From Trichomonas vaginalis G3 (Eukaryota; Parabasalia; Trichomonadida; Trichomonadidae), in assembly GCF_026262505.1 (NCBI RefSeq), contig NC_067207.1:1186252-1250251 (forward strand): a stretch of DNA of 64,000 bases, read 5' to 3'. Position 1 is the stretch's first letter, and each line of letters begins with the position of its first letter. Position numbers and translations under genes: made by a program. The notes beneath the pieces are model-generated. The model saw only the letters and a program-made list of their open reading frames with translations. It made no database searches and was not told the DNA's origin. Of this stretch, positions 1-9,917 are shown one piece after another.

Positions 1-2208
1 CTGGTTTTGATTTAATATTTCGATCATTTCTCTCAAAACCTGCATCAAACTGAGGAACAATTCAACAATAAACTGTTGCTTATTCTCATTAATCATTAGT
101 GGGATTGTTTGTATATAATTATTAATGACTTCTTTAATATTTGCAAGATGTTCGTCATTTTCATTCATTTGTGGATATCTCTTCAATACATCTGATAGGG
201 TTGAGAATAATGCAACTGTTTCATCTTCATTTTGGTAAATTCGAAGCTTAGAAATAATAATTTCAACACATTCTATCAAAGTTTGGTCAGAAATCCTTTC
301 ATCTGTACGTCCACTGAATCTAAATAACGATCCGAGACATAATATTGCTCTAATATTCGACTGTTCTGTGATATATGGAATGAGAATTTGATATGAAGCT
401 TCAAAGTAGTTCAAAGTATCGTGCGTCATGTTCATGAACAGATAATCTAAACATCCAATAATATTATCACATTCAGAAGCATCTTGTGTCATGTTTTGAA
501 GTAATAATTGGGCAAGAGCATCTCCAAAGCCATTTATCATGAAACTCTTTGGAATAAACTCTTTTATGACCATTACAATAATGTTTTTAGCCGCAGAATC
601 TCCATTATTAAATGAATCTACGATTTCATTAAATAATTGAGAGAGAGAGTCCGGTGTAATGGTGATTGGAAGGGATTTAATCACTAATGCAAGGGTACCG
701 AATATCTCCGTAAGCATTAATTCATTTGTAAAAGCAGGATTCTTAATTGTTCCGACCAAAGCTCCAAAAATGGCTTCAATATTGTTTCCAACCAGATTTT
801 CTGTCTGGAACTCAGTGCATTGTTTGAATATTGATCGGCAAATTGCTAATTGGCCTTTCAATATTTCAGGATTTGAAGTAGAAAGTTGTTCTAAAGAAAA
901 TGCAAGGACATCTGTAATATTTTCTTCTAAAATAACATTTCTCTTAATGAATTTCTTTATATTTTTGACCGCAAGTACTCGAACTAAGTCATTTTCTTGA
1001 ACTGTCAATTGAAGAATGGTTTCGAGGTAATTATTAATGTATTCCCTAGATTCATCAATATTAACAGCGGCCATTGCTGGAAAAGTGTAAAGTCCTGAAA
1101 TAATTTTTTCTGCTGCATCTTCATCGGAAATAGCAGCAAATTTGCTGGAAATATACTCATCAAGCTTCTCAAAGAATGGTTCTTGTATCATTTCTGCCAA
1201 AATAATCAAAAAAGATTGACAATAAAATTGTAATGAATTTTTTTCGTCTTCGAGATCAATTTCGCTGGCCATATCCATGACATTGAACATTGTTGGATAT
1301 ACTAGTTCTGCAATACGTGTAAATTCATTCTCAATTACTGTATTTACATTAATAAAAATTTCGAAAATTTTTTTCCATGCGTGAAGAAAAGGTTTTTGGT
1401 ATTCTTCTATCTCAAACTTGTCTTTCATTACTTCGTACATTTTTATTAAGTACGTGTAGTCACTAGACAAGCTATTTTTGCTATTTTTACAAAATTGAAT
1501 GAGCAACTTCACCAAAGCAGAATAAACAGCAGGATTATTGCAATTTGAGAACAATTGGAGCATAATTTCAAGTATCTTATCACTATCACTTCTCCTTTGA
1601 TTTTTAGATGCTATTGTAAGGAATTCTAAGCCAGATATTTTGAATTCTTCTGGAAAATCACCGGATATAAACTCTTTTGCTTCTGATGCTACTTCTCTCA
1701 TTCTAATAATGAATGATTCAAGAATTTTTGTATTTTTAATTGAAAAAATTTCCAAAAATACTTTTAGAATTGACGATTTTATCTCGTATTCTTGGGTGGA
1801 TCTGAAGACTGTTTGTAGCTTTTCGTAAAGGTCATTTCGATCATTTTGATTTAATAAATAGAAAATGTTCAAAAGGTGCTTAGATACGATATTGCTGAGC
1901 TCTGTGTTCTTGAAATTGAAACAACTTATTAATAAATCTATCTTTTGAAATTTATCATCCATGGAATTAAAGATTTCGCTCAGATATTCAAGTGGATTAG
2001 ATATATTTGGTGTAATAATGTGAGCTGTATATGTTAAGACGTTGTTGATTATTGAAAAATCTTCGGTTTGAGAAATAATTTGAAAACCAACATTATAAAG
2101 CTGTATTTTGCTTGTTGGATCCATAAGTATGCCATTAAGGAAGTCTAATGCGGCTTGATCACCCTTAGTAGATTCAATAATTGCATTAAAAATTTCGTCT
2201 GTATTCAT
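1..2208 (-). CDS. Importin-beta/karyopherin-like HEAT-repeat protein, 3' end outside window
   Basis: An open frame of 736 codons starts at the ATG at 2208 and runs to the left edge without a stop, so the C-terminus lies outside the window. I checked this frame codon by codon and found no in-frame stop. The product is almost entirely amphipathic alpha-helix in 35-45-residue pairs, with acidic loops and no membrane segment or catalytic motif, which is the look of a HEAT solenoid. The N-terminus (MNTDEIFNAIIESTKGDQAA, then a helix rich in Leu/Ile) resembles importin-beta-type transport receptors, whose first HEAT repeats bind Ran-GTP. I infer a nuclear transport receptor of about 1000 residues; other HEAT proteins remain possible. 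The gene is divergent from nothing nearby and sits 285 bp downstream of the INCENP-like gene on the same strand. Confidence 0.7.
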   Translation of the reverse strand, partial: MNTDEIFNAIIESTKGDQAALDFLNGILMDPTSKIQLYNVGFQIISQTEDFSIINNVLTYTAHIITPNISNPLEYLSEIFNSMDDKFQKIDLLISCFNFKNTELSNIVSKHLLNIFYLLNQNDRNDLYEKLQTVFRSTQEYEIKSSILKVFLEIFSIKNTKILESFIIRMREVASEAKEFISGDFPEEFKISGLEFLTIASKNQRRSDSDKILEIMLQLFSNCNNPAVYSALVKLLIQFCKNSKNSLSSDYTYLIKMYEVMKDKFEIEEYQKPFLHAWKKIFEIFINVNTVIENEFTRIAELVYPTMFNVMDMASEIDLEDEKNSLQFYCQSFLIILAEMIQEPFFEKLDEYISSKFAAISDEDAAEKIISGLYTFPAMAAVNIDESREYINNYLETILQLTVQENDLVRVLAVKNIKKFIKRNVILEENITDVLAFSLEQLSTSNPEILKGQLAICRSIFKQCTEFQTENLVGNNIEAIFGALVGTIKNPAFTNELMLTEIFGTLALVIKSLPITITPDSLSQLFNEIVDSFNNGDSAAKNIIVMVIKEFIPKSFMINGFGDALAQLLLQNMTQDASECDNIIGCLDYLFMNMTHDTLNYFEASYQILIPYITEQSNIRAILCLGSLFRFSGRTDERISDQTLIECVEIIISKLRIYQNEDETVALFSTLSDVLKRYPQMNENDEHLANIKEVINNYIQTIPLMINENKQQFIVELFLSLMQVLREMIEILNQNQ

Positions 2209-2493
2209 AATTATCAGGAAAAATAAAAATTTATTTTAAAAATTGTGGAAATTCGATCATATTTTAAAAGAATGCATTATTTGCAATAAAAATTTTATTA
2301 AAATTTGTTCGGCCAATTCGGGGCTGCAAAAAAAATCTTAGAGATTTTGAAAAGATTAGATCATAATATAATGGATTTAATACTTGTATCAAACACTATA
2401 ATAACAATCCTCAAAAAATATAAGATCTGAGTAATTGGATATTATGAAAATTTATTGTGAGAAATAGTTAGATATTTTTCTTGGAAATGCAAC

Positions 2494-3087
2494 TCATGCA
2501 TATCCAAGTGCTTTCTTGTACTTAACTTCTTCATCAGGAGTAACACTATCTGTTGCCCAGTAGCCACTATCACCACGAACTTTAAATGTTTTCTTCTTCT
2601 TTTCAAACATTGTGTTCAAGTCACAAGACTTTTGGAATCCGACAAATATCATATCAGGATCAACTTTCTTTTGCTTTTCCAGCTCTTGAAGTAAGTTTTG
2701 TGCTCTTGCCCATGATGGAACTTCTTTGCCTCGTATTTCCTCAGCATCATCAACATAAAACTCCTCAGAATCGTCATCATCCTCATCATCACTACTTAAT
2801 GGATCAGATATTCTATATTGAGATGCTTCTTTGGGAGATGACTCCTCAGAAAGAGGAGAAGAGTCAACTTCTTGGTCATTTTCGCAAGATAATTCGAAAT
2901 GGACCTTAGTTGGTGATGTAAATTGAGGTGCTGCCTGAGTTGCTTCGATTGAAGACAGCAAATCATCGATTTGTGAATGATATTTGTCTGTTGAGCGTGG
3001 CTGACTACTCATTGGTGCAGATAAATTGAGTAATGATTGCATCCAGTTAATCTGTGCATCGACTTCGGCTTCAACACTTGATTTCAT
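2494..3087 (-). CDS. INCENP-like protein (IN-box, Aurora kinase activator)
   Basis: Residues 122-197 of this 197-aa protein match the IN-box of INCENP/Sli15: a start of VPSWARAQ, then a Gln-containing helix, VDPDMIF, a CDL...MF block, a basic stretch with RGDSGYW and a final TPDEE..YKKALG. In the family this C-terminal box wraps the Aurora B kinase N-lobe and activates it; the Ser before the aromatic residue is the position Aurora phosphorylates. Residues 70-118 are very acidic with Ser clusters (SSDDEDDDDSEEF). The N-terminal 20 residues form a short amphipathic helix that might replace the survivin/borealin-binding helix. At 197 aa it is far shorter than animal or fungal INCENP and lacks a long single-helix middle. 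The identification rests on the IN-box alone. The start ATG at 3087 is followed by an unbroken frame. Confidence 0.75.
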   Translation of the reverse strand: MKSSVEAEVDAQINWMQSLLNLSAPMSSQPRSTDKYHSQIDDLLSSIEATQAAPQFTSPTKVHFELSCENDQEVDSSPLSEESSPKEASQYRISDPLSSDDEDDDDSEEFYVDDAEEIRGKEVPSWARAQNLLQELEKQKKVDPDMIFVGFQKSCDLNTMFEKKKKTFKVRGDSGYWATDSVTPDEEVKYKKALGYA

Positions 3088-3604
3088 AATGATATTTACG
3101 TTTAATTTTTTAATTTTTCAATCAAATCAATTTCTCTTTCAATTTTTGAATTGAACGCATCATTTAAAATTATTGATATTCATCTCATAGAGAATTAAAA
3201 AAATATTGAAGTTTCGAATTCAATTGAATCTCAAATTTTTGAGAATTACTGTATGAAAAACAAAATATTCTGTAAAAATGACATACATTACTAGAGTATT
3301 CCTATGCATATCTTAAATCTTTCCGTTACAATTTTTTCGTTAAATTTTTAATACACATCATGAAATTTCCTGAAATCAATGCACCATTAGCTAGAACTGG
3401 ATTATTCTAATCAATTCAGCATAGTAAAACAAATTTATATTAACCAATATTATCCACAAAATATCCACAAGGCCATTTTGATTCGACACTTATGCAAAAG
3501 GTTTGCAATAATCATGTGAATGAAATTATAATGAGGATTTCCTATGAATTTTATTAGAATTGTCTGTCAGTAACTCTGACAATAAAAAAAGAGTGAAAAT
3601 AAAA
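3088..3604. other. Intergenic, divergent promoter region
   Basis: AT-rich spacer between the INCENP-like gene (leftward) and the 7-TM gene (rightward). It must hold both promoters. I see no open frame or repeat. A short upstream ATG at 3544 opens a 9-codon frame that ends before the real start at 3605. Confidence 0.5.
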
Positions 3605-4498
3605 ATGTCGAATGAAACTGATCCTGAACATGAAATATTCATTTGTAACGTCGCATTGCCAGGAATAGGTTGTCATGTTCCTGAATTTGCTGTTCTTGCA
3701 GTTTTGTTCTGGCTAGCTGGCATAGTTTCATGTTTTTTCTTATTTTTGCATTTTAAATCTTCAAAAAACTTTTTAAAGTCAATGGATCAAACATTTTATT
3801 TTTGGATTACGATGATCATTTATCAAATTTATCGTGGTACAATCCAAATGTTTAAATTTAATTGGAACCACAGAACTTTTTTAATTTACAATACATCTCT
3901 CAACAGAATCTTATTGTTTATACCTATGTGCCTCGTCGAGTTAATTCTTTTCAATTTACTTTTCTCTTATCGCAATCCAGGATTAAATGCAATCATATTT
4001 TTCAGATATCTCTTTCTAACATTTTTAATTACATTCGTTGTAATCGGTCTTATCATTCTAAATGTCTCAAGTGGAACTTCAGCTGATCCAGATCGACCTG
4101 TCAGTCTTTGGGCTGCTTGTACTGATATCATTCTTTTAATATTCTTCATATTACCTGCGAGAGCACTACTCAAAGCTGTAACATATCCAATGGTTCAGCC
4201 TGATGACGTTCATTGTGTAAATTTATGCAAAGTTGGACTTTATACATACGCAACAATATATGTTGCAAGAATGCTTTGGAACATCACTCACTTTTTCAAT
4301 ATCAATATATTACAAGATTACTTTTATGATTTTCCTCCAGGAACAAAAGCACCACCAAAAATGCGAGCATGGAGCTGGATTTACTTCTTTATTTTTGACT
4401 TTGTAGCCTCAGTTATTGCCATTATTTCTGTTTACCTGTTCAAGAAACATGATTTAATGTTTAAAGAAAATCCATATTATACACGCCACAACGTCTAA
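3605..4498 (+). CDS. Seven-transmembrane protein, function unknown
   Basis: The longest frame opens with TTG at 3560; the first ATG in frame is at 3605 and gives 297 aa, which I prefer. After a short polar N-terminus with two Cys, the protein has about seven hydrophobic helices (roughly residues 24-48, 61-80, 96-117, 127-151, 167-188, 206-228 and 257-280). The C-terminus is short and basic, ending NPYYTRHNV. Charged loops (KSSKNF, SADPDRP, PPGTKAPPKMRAW) separate the helices. The topology fits a serpentine receptor or a TOM1/THH1-like membrane protein, but no family signature is clear enough to name. It stands alone between two regulatory genes. Confidence 0.7.
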   Translation: MSNETDPEHEIFICNVALPGIGCHVPEFAVLAVLFWLAGIVSCFFLFLHFKSSKNFLKSMDQTFYFWITMIIYQIYRGTIQMFKFNWNHRTFLIYNTSLNRILLFIPMCLVELILFNLLFSYRNPGLNAIIFFRYLFLTFLITFVVIGLIILNVSSGTSADPDRPVSLWAACTDIILLIFFILPARALLKAVTYPMVQPDDVHCVNLCKVGLYTYATIYVARMLWNITHFFNINILQDYFYDFPPGTKAPPKMRAWSWIYFFIFDFVASVIAIISVYLFKKHDLMFKENPYYTRHNV

Positions 4499-4668
4499 CT
4501 TTGTTTTTTATATCTTTCCTATCCAATTTTGTACTTAAAAATCTAATATTTTTCTGCGATTTTTTAAAACTTACGAATTTTTTGATGAAAAGGCGTGAGA
4601 AAGTATTAAAAATCTTTAAATTGTTTAACTCATAGATACAAACAAAGTTATAAAATCCGCATTAAAAG

Positions 4669-5378
4669 TTATTCCAAGAAATCGTATAAATTGAAATTGG
4701 CATGTTCATAGAACAAGTTGAGGGATTCCTGAGCTTTCCTCTTAAACAACTGAACAAGGGCGGTAGCAGGAGACATTGACTTAGGAGGAACTCGTGGAGG
4801 TCTTGCTTGTGGTTGTACTACTTGAACTGGTGCTGGTTGTTGTGGAGGAGGTGGTGGAGGTGGGGGTGGTTGAAATTGAATTTCTTCAAAAATTGGTTGG
4901 TTAACTGGAGGTGGTAACTGGGGAGATGGAATTTCAATGTTGGCAGACTTAGATCGATCAAGCTGTTGCTTTGTATGTATATCATGTACTAAAGCTCGAA
5001 TTTGATTTTTGGTTAAATGGGAATCATATTCGAATTTGCGCTTCAGAAAAGAATGCCATCTGTTTTTAATGTGGTTCTCTGATCGTCCTTGAAGCAAAGT
5101 AGCAATTTTTGCCCATTTTGTTCCGAAATTTTGATAATTGAAGATAATAACGAAATCTTCTTCCTCAGACCATTCATTTTTCTTGATGTTGGGAGCTAGG
5201 TAGTTCACCCATCTATCACGGCATTGCCTTGCATTTCTTCCACCACCCAATAATAAAGCAACCTGTGACCATTTTGTAGTATCAACTGTTTTTACTATTT
5301 GTGCAAGACGTCTATCTTCATCCTCTGTAAATGGTTGTCTTGTTGCTCTAGATTTTGTTGCATTTTTTTTGGATCCAT
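4669..5378 (-). CDS. R2R3 Myb DNA-binding protein, frameshifted in an A tract
   Basis: Two Myb repeats are visible: the first with W at the TKWSQVALLL helix and ARQCRDRW, the second with EWSEEEDFVIIF, TKWAKIATLL and NHIKNRWHSFLKRK. This is the R2R3 arrangement of trichomonad Myb regulators that bind promoters of adhesion and metabolic genes. The tail is Pro/Gln-rich (a run of nine Pro). The Myb frame has no ATG before its upstream stop at about 5455. An ATG at 5378 lies one base out of frame, and the two are separated by a run of eight A residues on the coding strand (5363-5370). One more A would give a continuous protein of about 236 aa. I read this as a homopolymer error or a very recent frameshift. 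Confidence 0.8.
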
Positions 5379-5749
5379 TTTGTGTTAATAAATTTTTATT
5401 AACAAAAGAAAATTGAAAGATCAGAAATAGAATTTTAATGCGATGGATTGAATATCAAATGAGTATGAATAATCCATAAAAGAAAATAAACTGCTATACA
5501 AAAAGTGTCAATTCAATTTCAAATTGAGGTAATGGAAAAATATTAATAAATGTATGTATAACATTAAATCAATAATTCTGAATTTTCATATGTTTATTTC
5601 AATTCATTAATTATTGTAACACAGAATTATATGATTGATTACTATATTGTCACGATCTTTTACTATAAGAAGTGAAATGTCTCTTTCAATTTGATAATTA
5701 TATTAAAAATGTTCTTCGATTATTTCAACCTCACTGAGTATTAAAGGTG

Positions 5750-5786
5750 CACCCGTATGTACGTTTATTTGAGAGGAGGAGGATTA
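5750..5786 (+). repeat. 37-bp direct repeat, copy 1
   Basis: An exact 37-bp match to 7078-7114 (CACCCGTATG...GGAGGATTA), including a GAGAGGAGGAGG purine run. The copies are 1.33 kb apart in the same orientation. This may be part of a dispersed element end. Confidence 0.85.
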
Positions 5787-5825
5787 CCCTCTCAATTTTG
5801 AGGGATTTGTTAGTTTATTTTCCAT

Positions 5826-5896
5826 CATGTAAACCTCGATGTCACTTTTGCGGCCGAGCGGAGCGAGGCCGCAAAAGTGACATCGAGGTTTACATG
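5826..5896. repeat. Perfect palindrome, 30-bp arms
   Basis: Arms 5826-5855 and 5867-5896 are exact inverse complements around an 11-nt spacer (GAGCGGAGCGA). The inner part of the arms is GC-rich (GCGGCC) in an otherwise AT-rich region. It would form a very stable hairpin. A similar ATCATGTAAAC motif occurs inverted near 7710. Confidence 0.9.
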
Positions 5897-6574
5897 GATG
5901 GGTTCTATATATATACAGCTTGACCGGTAGAAAAGCGGATCGATTTTTATCAATAATTGGACATTCTATTTTTAATAAAATAAACATATATTTATATGGG
6001 AAATTAGGGAGATCTGAAACTCAAAAATTATTTTTGAATTTTAATATGATGAATGTAATTGTGATAATATGTACATTACAAATAAAATATTAATTCGGAA
6101 CAACGATGAGATGTGATAAATTTGATTCTCTCAAAAATCGATTTTGGGGTTTTAATATTAATTTGTATCTTATATGCATATAGGATATATAATAATTTTA
6201 AAACATCAAAAAGTGACAATTTGCGGTTAGAAAAAGTCATCAAAACACTTTTTAATGATTTGATTTAACATATGCATAGACCATCACTTTGATATTTAAC
6301 TTCAATTTCCCGAAATGAAAAGGATTTGAACAAAAACGATTATTTTACGATCATTTTTTGTAAATTTTTTTAAATTGAGAATGACGTCTCTAAAATCTTC
6401 TAAAAAATCCAAATATCAAATAAAATAATATTATTAAAATTCCTCTCAATTTAAAAAAATTTTATAAATTGAGACTTCAATCTCTAAAATCTTCTAAAAA
6501 ATCCATATATCACAAAAACTCACAATATTATTTTTATTCTCAATTTCAAAATTTTTTTTGTACTGACTTTCTTT

Positions 6575-6675
6575 TTGCCTAACAGCAAGGCAGAAATTTG
6601 AAACGAAGTTTCAAAATTCTCAATCTTGCATTCTGGGCACGTAAGTGCCCAGAATGCTAAAAGGCGCGTAGCGCC
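6575..6675. repeat. Cluster of four consecutive short palindromes
   Basis: Read in order: TGCCT/AGGCA (6576-6592); TTTGAAAC-GAA-GTTTCAAA (6597-6615); a 13-bp-arm hairpin with arms 6628-6640 and 6645-6657 around GTAA; and GGCGC-GTA-GCGCC (6663-6675). Four separate perfect stems with mostly 3-4-nt spacers within 100 bp is not expected by chance. Confidence 0.85.
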
Positions 6676-7077
6676 GTCTCTGAATATCAAATTTATTATA
6701 ATTATTAATTTATGAAATTTCAAATAAAATCGATCGGTTATAACACACTGGTGCATGACAGCCTTGTCTCGATGAATATGCAATAAAATTTGATTTTTAC
6801 CTTATCAATATACTTCATATAATGTACACATGTTCATGTAAAAACTTTTTTCCAAAATCCTCAGGAATTAAGGGATTTTTGAATTTTAAGAATTTTTTTC
6901 GAATTTTTTCGAAAAAAAAATATTTTCAGAACAGCCTTAACGGCTAAGATTTAGGAACAATGTTAAGTATCAAAAAGAAAGGAGGTCTGATATAGACAAC
7001 ATATATCGTTGAAGGTTGAAAAAATCTCTAATATTTGAGCCCAAAATTTCAAATTTTAATTTTTTGAAAAAAGAGGC

Positions 7078-7114
7078 CACCCGTATGTACGTTTATTTGA
7101 GAGGAGGAGGATTA
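7078..7114 (+). repeat. 37-bp direct repeat, copy 2
   Basis: Exact copy of 5750-5786, same orientation. Confidence 0.85.
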
Positions 7115-8631
7115 TATTTTGAAAGGGTGAAACATTATGAATATGTTAATTATATAATAATATGTATTATTATAAAAAAGAAAAAATAAAGCACGTTAAA
7201 ATTTTTCTTTCTTGATTTTTTACAAAATCTACTTAGAATTATGCAAAATATGACTAAATAATTATAAATTTCAAGTTAAATTTTAATTTTGATAAATAAT
7301 TTAAATTTCAAAATATCAAGTTCAGTTCGACTATGTATGTAGTAATTCCTCAATAAAGTGCCAAAACCCTATTAAAATATATGAACATTTTCAACATTTT
7401 AATGTTTTTATTTAAAAATTTGATGGAATATGAGCTTCAAACAATTATTATGTAAATAAAAATAATTAAATATATGTATTTATTCGTATTACAACCGTAG
7501 TAAGTCGATTCTTCCTTTCTTCTACTGAGTTTTGAATTTGATTTCGAATTGTAAAGAGATTCAAAGGGAAAATACTAGCGGATAAAAACTACCTCCATGA
7601 AAGGGTCATAATGGAGTCAAGTTGTATTTTTTGATATTTTTTGCTTTTCGAGCCTAAATAGGTAGCCAAGATAATGCCTAAAAATAAGGCTCTAAATTCT
7701 GAAGTTTACATGATCCTCTCGTGTGCACCCTTAATATTATATATTTATAATATCCGAATAATAAACAACTCTTACAAATTGCACAGTGTATTCAAAATTT
7801 GAATTAATTCTCAAAACTTTTCACTAAAGTTTTTAATTTTCGAAAATTTTGAAAAGATTATCAATTTTTGCATCTCTAAAAGTTAACTGTCTATGTTTAT
7901 GGTTTAATAATCAGATTGTTTTCTATGATCTATCGACCTCATTTGATTACTTTCACAATAACATTTCGTATCGGAAATCTCATATTGGAAAACTTGTGAT
8001 TTATTCTGTATTGAGCATTTTTAGTACTAAATATAACCGGATATAAAAATAATTGTCATGGTACAGAATGTGTTTGAAATTTTTATTAAATTTTCTGAGG
8101 AGCTAACAATATTTTCAATTTTGCCTTCAATAAAAAATAATTTGACTCATAACAATAGAATTTAGTAGCCTATATCTCCCTTGTATTTATTTAATATATC
8201 AAATATTTCGTTCTGTAACATTTTCAAAGTTTTCTATAATTCTGACTATTATTTTTTAATCCAAAATTAACTTTTTTGTATATGGTATTACTTCGAGTAT
8301 TTTTATCATTTCCTTTCATTTTAACAATTTTCCAGTTGAAAATCCATGATGACCTTGATTTTAGTATAATGTCATATAGGCCACAATGTTGTCTGGCATG
8401 ATTCTAATGTATTATACATAGATATTTAATATAAAACTAAATTTGATATGAAAAAGTATATTAGTCTTTCTTTTGTATTTTTCTGTCTACCAATCTCATT
8501 GTGATATATCATAATTCGTAATGAATGTCTCATTATAAGTTGGCTATTAAAAAGATTATTTCATCACATATCGCAAATCAATCATGAGTAGGGGTAATTT
8601 TAGCTAAAAGTGACATACTTGTAAAAAGTGA

Positions 8632-8666
8632 CACACCCGTGAAGGGTGTGATTACCGATCGGTAAT
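8632..8666. repeat. Two adjacent palindromes
   Basis: CACACCC-GTGAA-GGGTGTG (8632-8650) is directly followed by the spacerless palindrome ATTACCGATCGGTAAT (8651-8666). Confidence 0.85.
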
Positions 8667-8736
8667 TTCGACAGTTTAGAATTTAAAATTTTTTATGGAA
8701 CTGTTGCGAGTTTCATAAAGAATTTAAGGAATATAA

Positions 8737-8866
8737 GCAAAGATTTGAATCAAAATCTTAGACCTAAGCCGCTCGATTCGCTCGCGGCTTCCGCGAATTA
8801 CAGATCAGCAAAGATTTGAATCAAAATCTTCGAACTAAGCCGATCGCTTCGCTCGCAGCTTTCTTT
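8737..8866 (+). repeat. Tandem duplication (70-bp period) of a hairpin pair
   Basis: The unit starts AGCAAAGATTTGAATC at 8737 and again at 8807. Each copy has an AAGATTT/AAATCTT stem followed by an imperfect GC-rich stem (AAGCCG...CGGCTT-like). The second copy has diverged in the GC-rich stem. Confidence 0.75.
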
Positions 8867-8962
8867 ATTATTTTAAATTTGCATATTTCCATCAAAAGTT
8901 CATAAGGTAAAAAATTTCGTTTATTTTTACTAAGAAAAAAAAGGTTTTTGATAATAAATTTA

Positions 8963-9195
8963 TTTTATTTCGAAAAAGTAGCAATAATCGTAAAAGGGTA
9001 TTGATAGGCTTGCTAAAGTAACCAATTTTAGCTGTCAAATACTTTTGTATTTTGAAGTAAATTAGTATAAATTTGTTTTTACTTTTATTTCGAAAAAGTA
9101 ACAATAATCGTAAAAGGGTATTGATAGGCTTGCTAAAGTAACTAATTTTAGCTGTCAAATACTTTTGTATTTTGAAGTAAATTAGTATAAATTTG
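8963..9195 (+). repeat. Tandem repeat, two copies of 120 bp
   Basis: Copies begin at 8963 and 9083 (TTTTATTTCGAAAAAGTA...) and differ at only a few positions. Any frame through them is a repeat artefact. Confidence 0.9.
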
Positions 9196-9266
9196 ATATT
9201 ATTTTAACTCCCTTTGAAAACCTCAATTTTCCATACAGAGGAAACGGGAATAGCATCCAATATTCC

Positions 9267-9290
9267 CTGAGAATGGTTGCGCATTCTCAG
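9267..9290. repeat. Hairpin, 9-bp arms
   Basis: CTGAGAATG (9267-9275) and CATTCTCAG (9282-9290) pair perfectly around GTTGCG. Confidence 0.85.
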
Positions 9291-9917
9291 TTCCCTCTAT
9301 ATTTCGAACGAAGCTCTCATCGGTCTTTTTTTTTAATACTAAACGTTTTTTTTTCCTGTCACTTTTAGCTAAAATTTGGGTTTGCCAATCAATCATTAGC
9401 TAAGGTAATTGTTGCAAAAAGTTTTTGATTCAATAAAACAATGGCGCATGACCTTAATCCAAAAAAGGATCTTGTCCCCAAAAAAACCTTCTGAATGAAA
9501 TCGTTGAACCCTTGTTCTCATCAAGCGCCCGAGAGCGAATTTAGCCAAGGCCGATTCCTATCATTCGTCATCAGATTCATTCGTCTTAGAATAGATTATG
9601 AATCAGTGGTTGAAGTGTCTTAAGAAATGATCCCAGAACCACAACCGAAAGTTTTCTTTGACTTTGGTATTTAATGAAATCGATAAATTATGACCATCCT
9701 AAGTTCTTCATACTAAATGAACAGGAGCGATTTCTAACACATGGAAACATTTTTGTATTCATATGATATTATGTATTACAGTAATAAAATAATCAAAAAT
9801 AATTTCTTATATAAATTGATCTGAAATGGAAAATACTTCATACTGGTATAAAATCAAATTCAAACAAATGATAAAGATCTTTATATAAATATAAAAAAAT
9901 ACAAACAAACAAAAAAT

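Larger units (their letters stand above)
5379..9917. other. Gene-free, repeat-rich 4.5-kb interval
   Basis: No credible gene on either strand; the short frames here are non-ATG, low-complexity or cover palindromes. The interval holds a 37-bp direct repeat, one long palindrome, several clusters of short hairpins, a 70-bp and a 120-bp tandem duplication (listed separately). A weak inverted pair around 5737-5750 (TATTAAAGGTGCAC) and 7724-7738 (GTGCACCCTTAATA) may mark the ends of a 2-kb non-autonomous element. Confidence 0.6.

Noticed and set aside
5784..5987. Minus-strand frame of 67 codons
   Set aside because: It covers the 30-bp-arm palindrome, and its composition is not coding-like.
6520..6783. 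Minus-strand frame of 87 codons over the hairpin cluster
   Set aside because: Residues come from palindromes; no family and no conserved pattern.
8892..9158. 88-codon frame with an internal repeat
   Set aside because: The repeat is the 120-bp DNA duplication read through; no start context or family.
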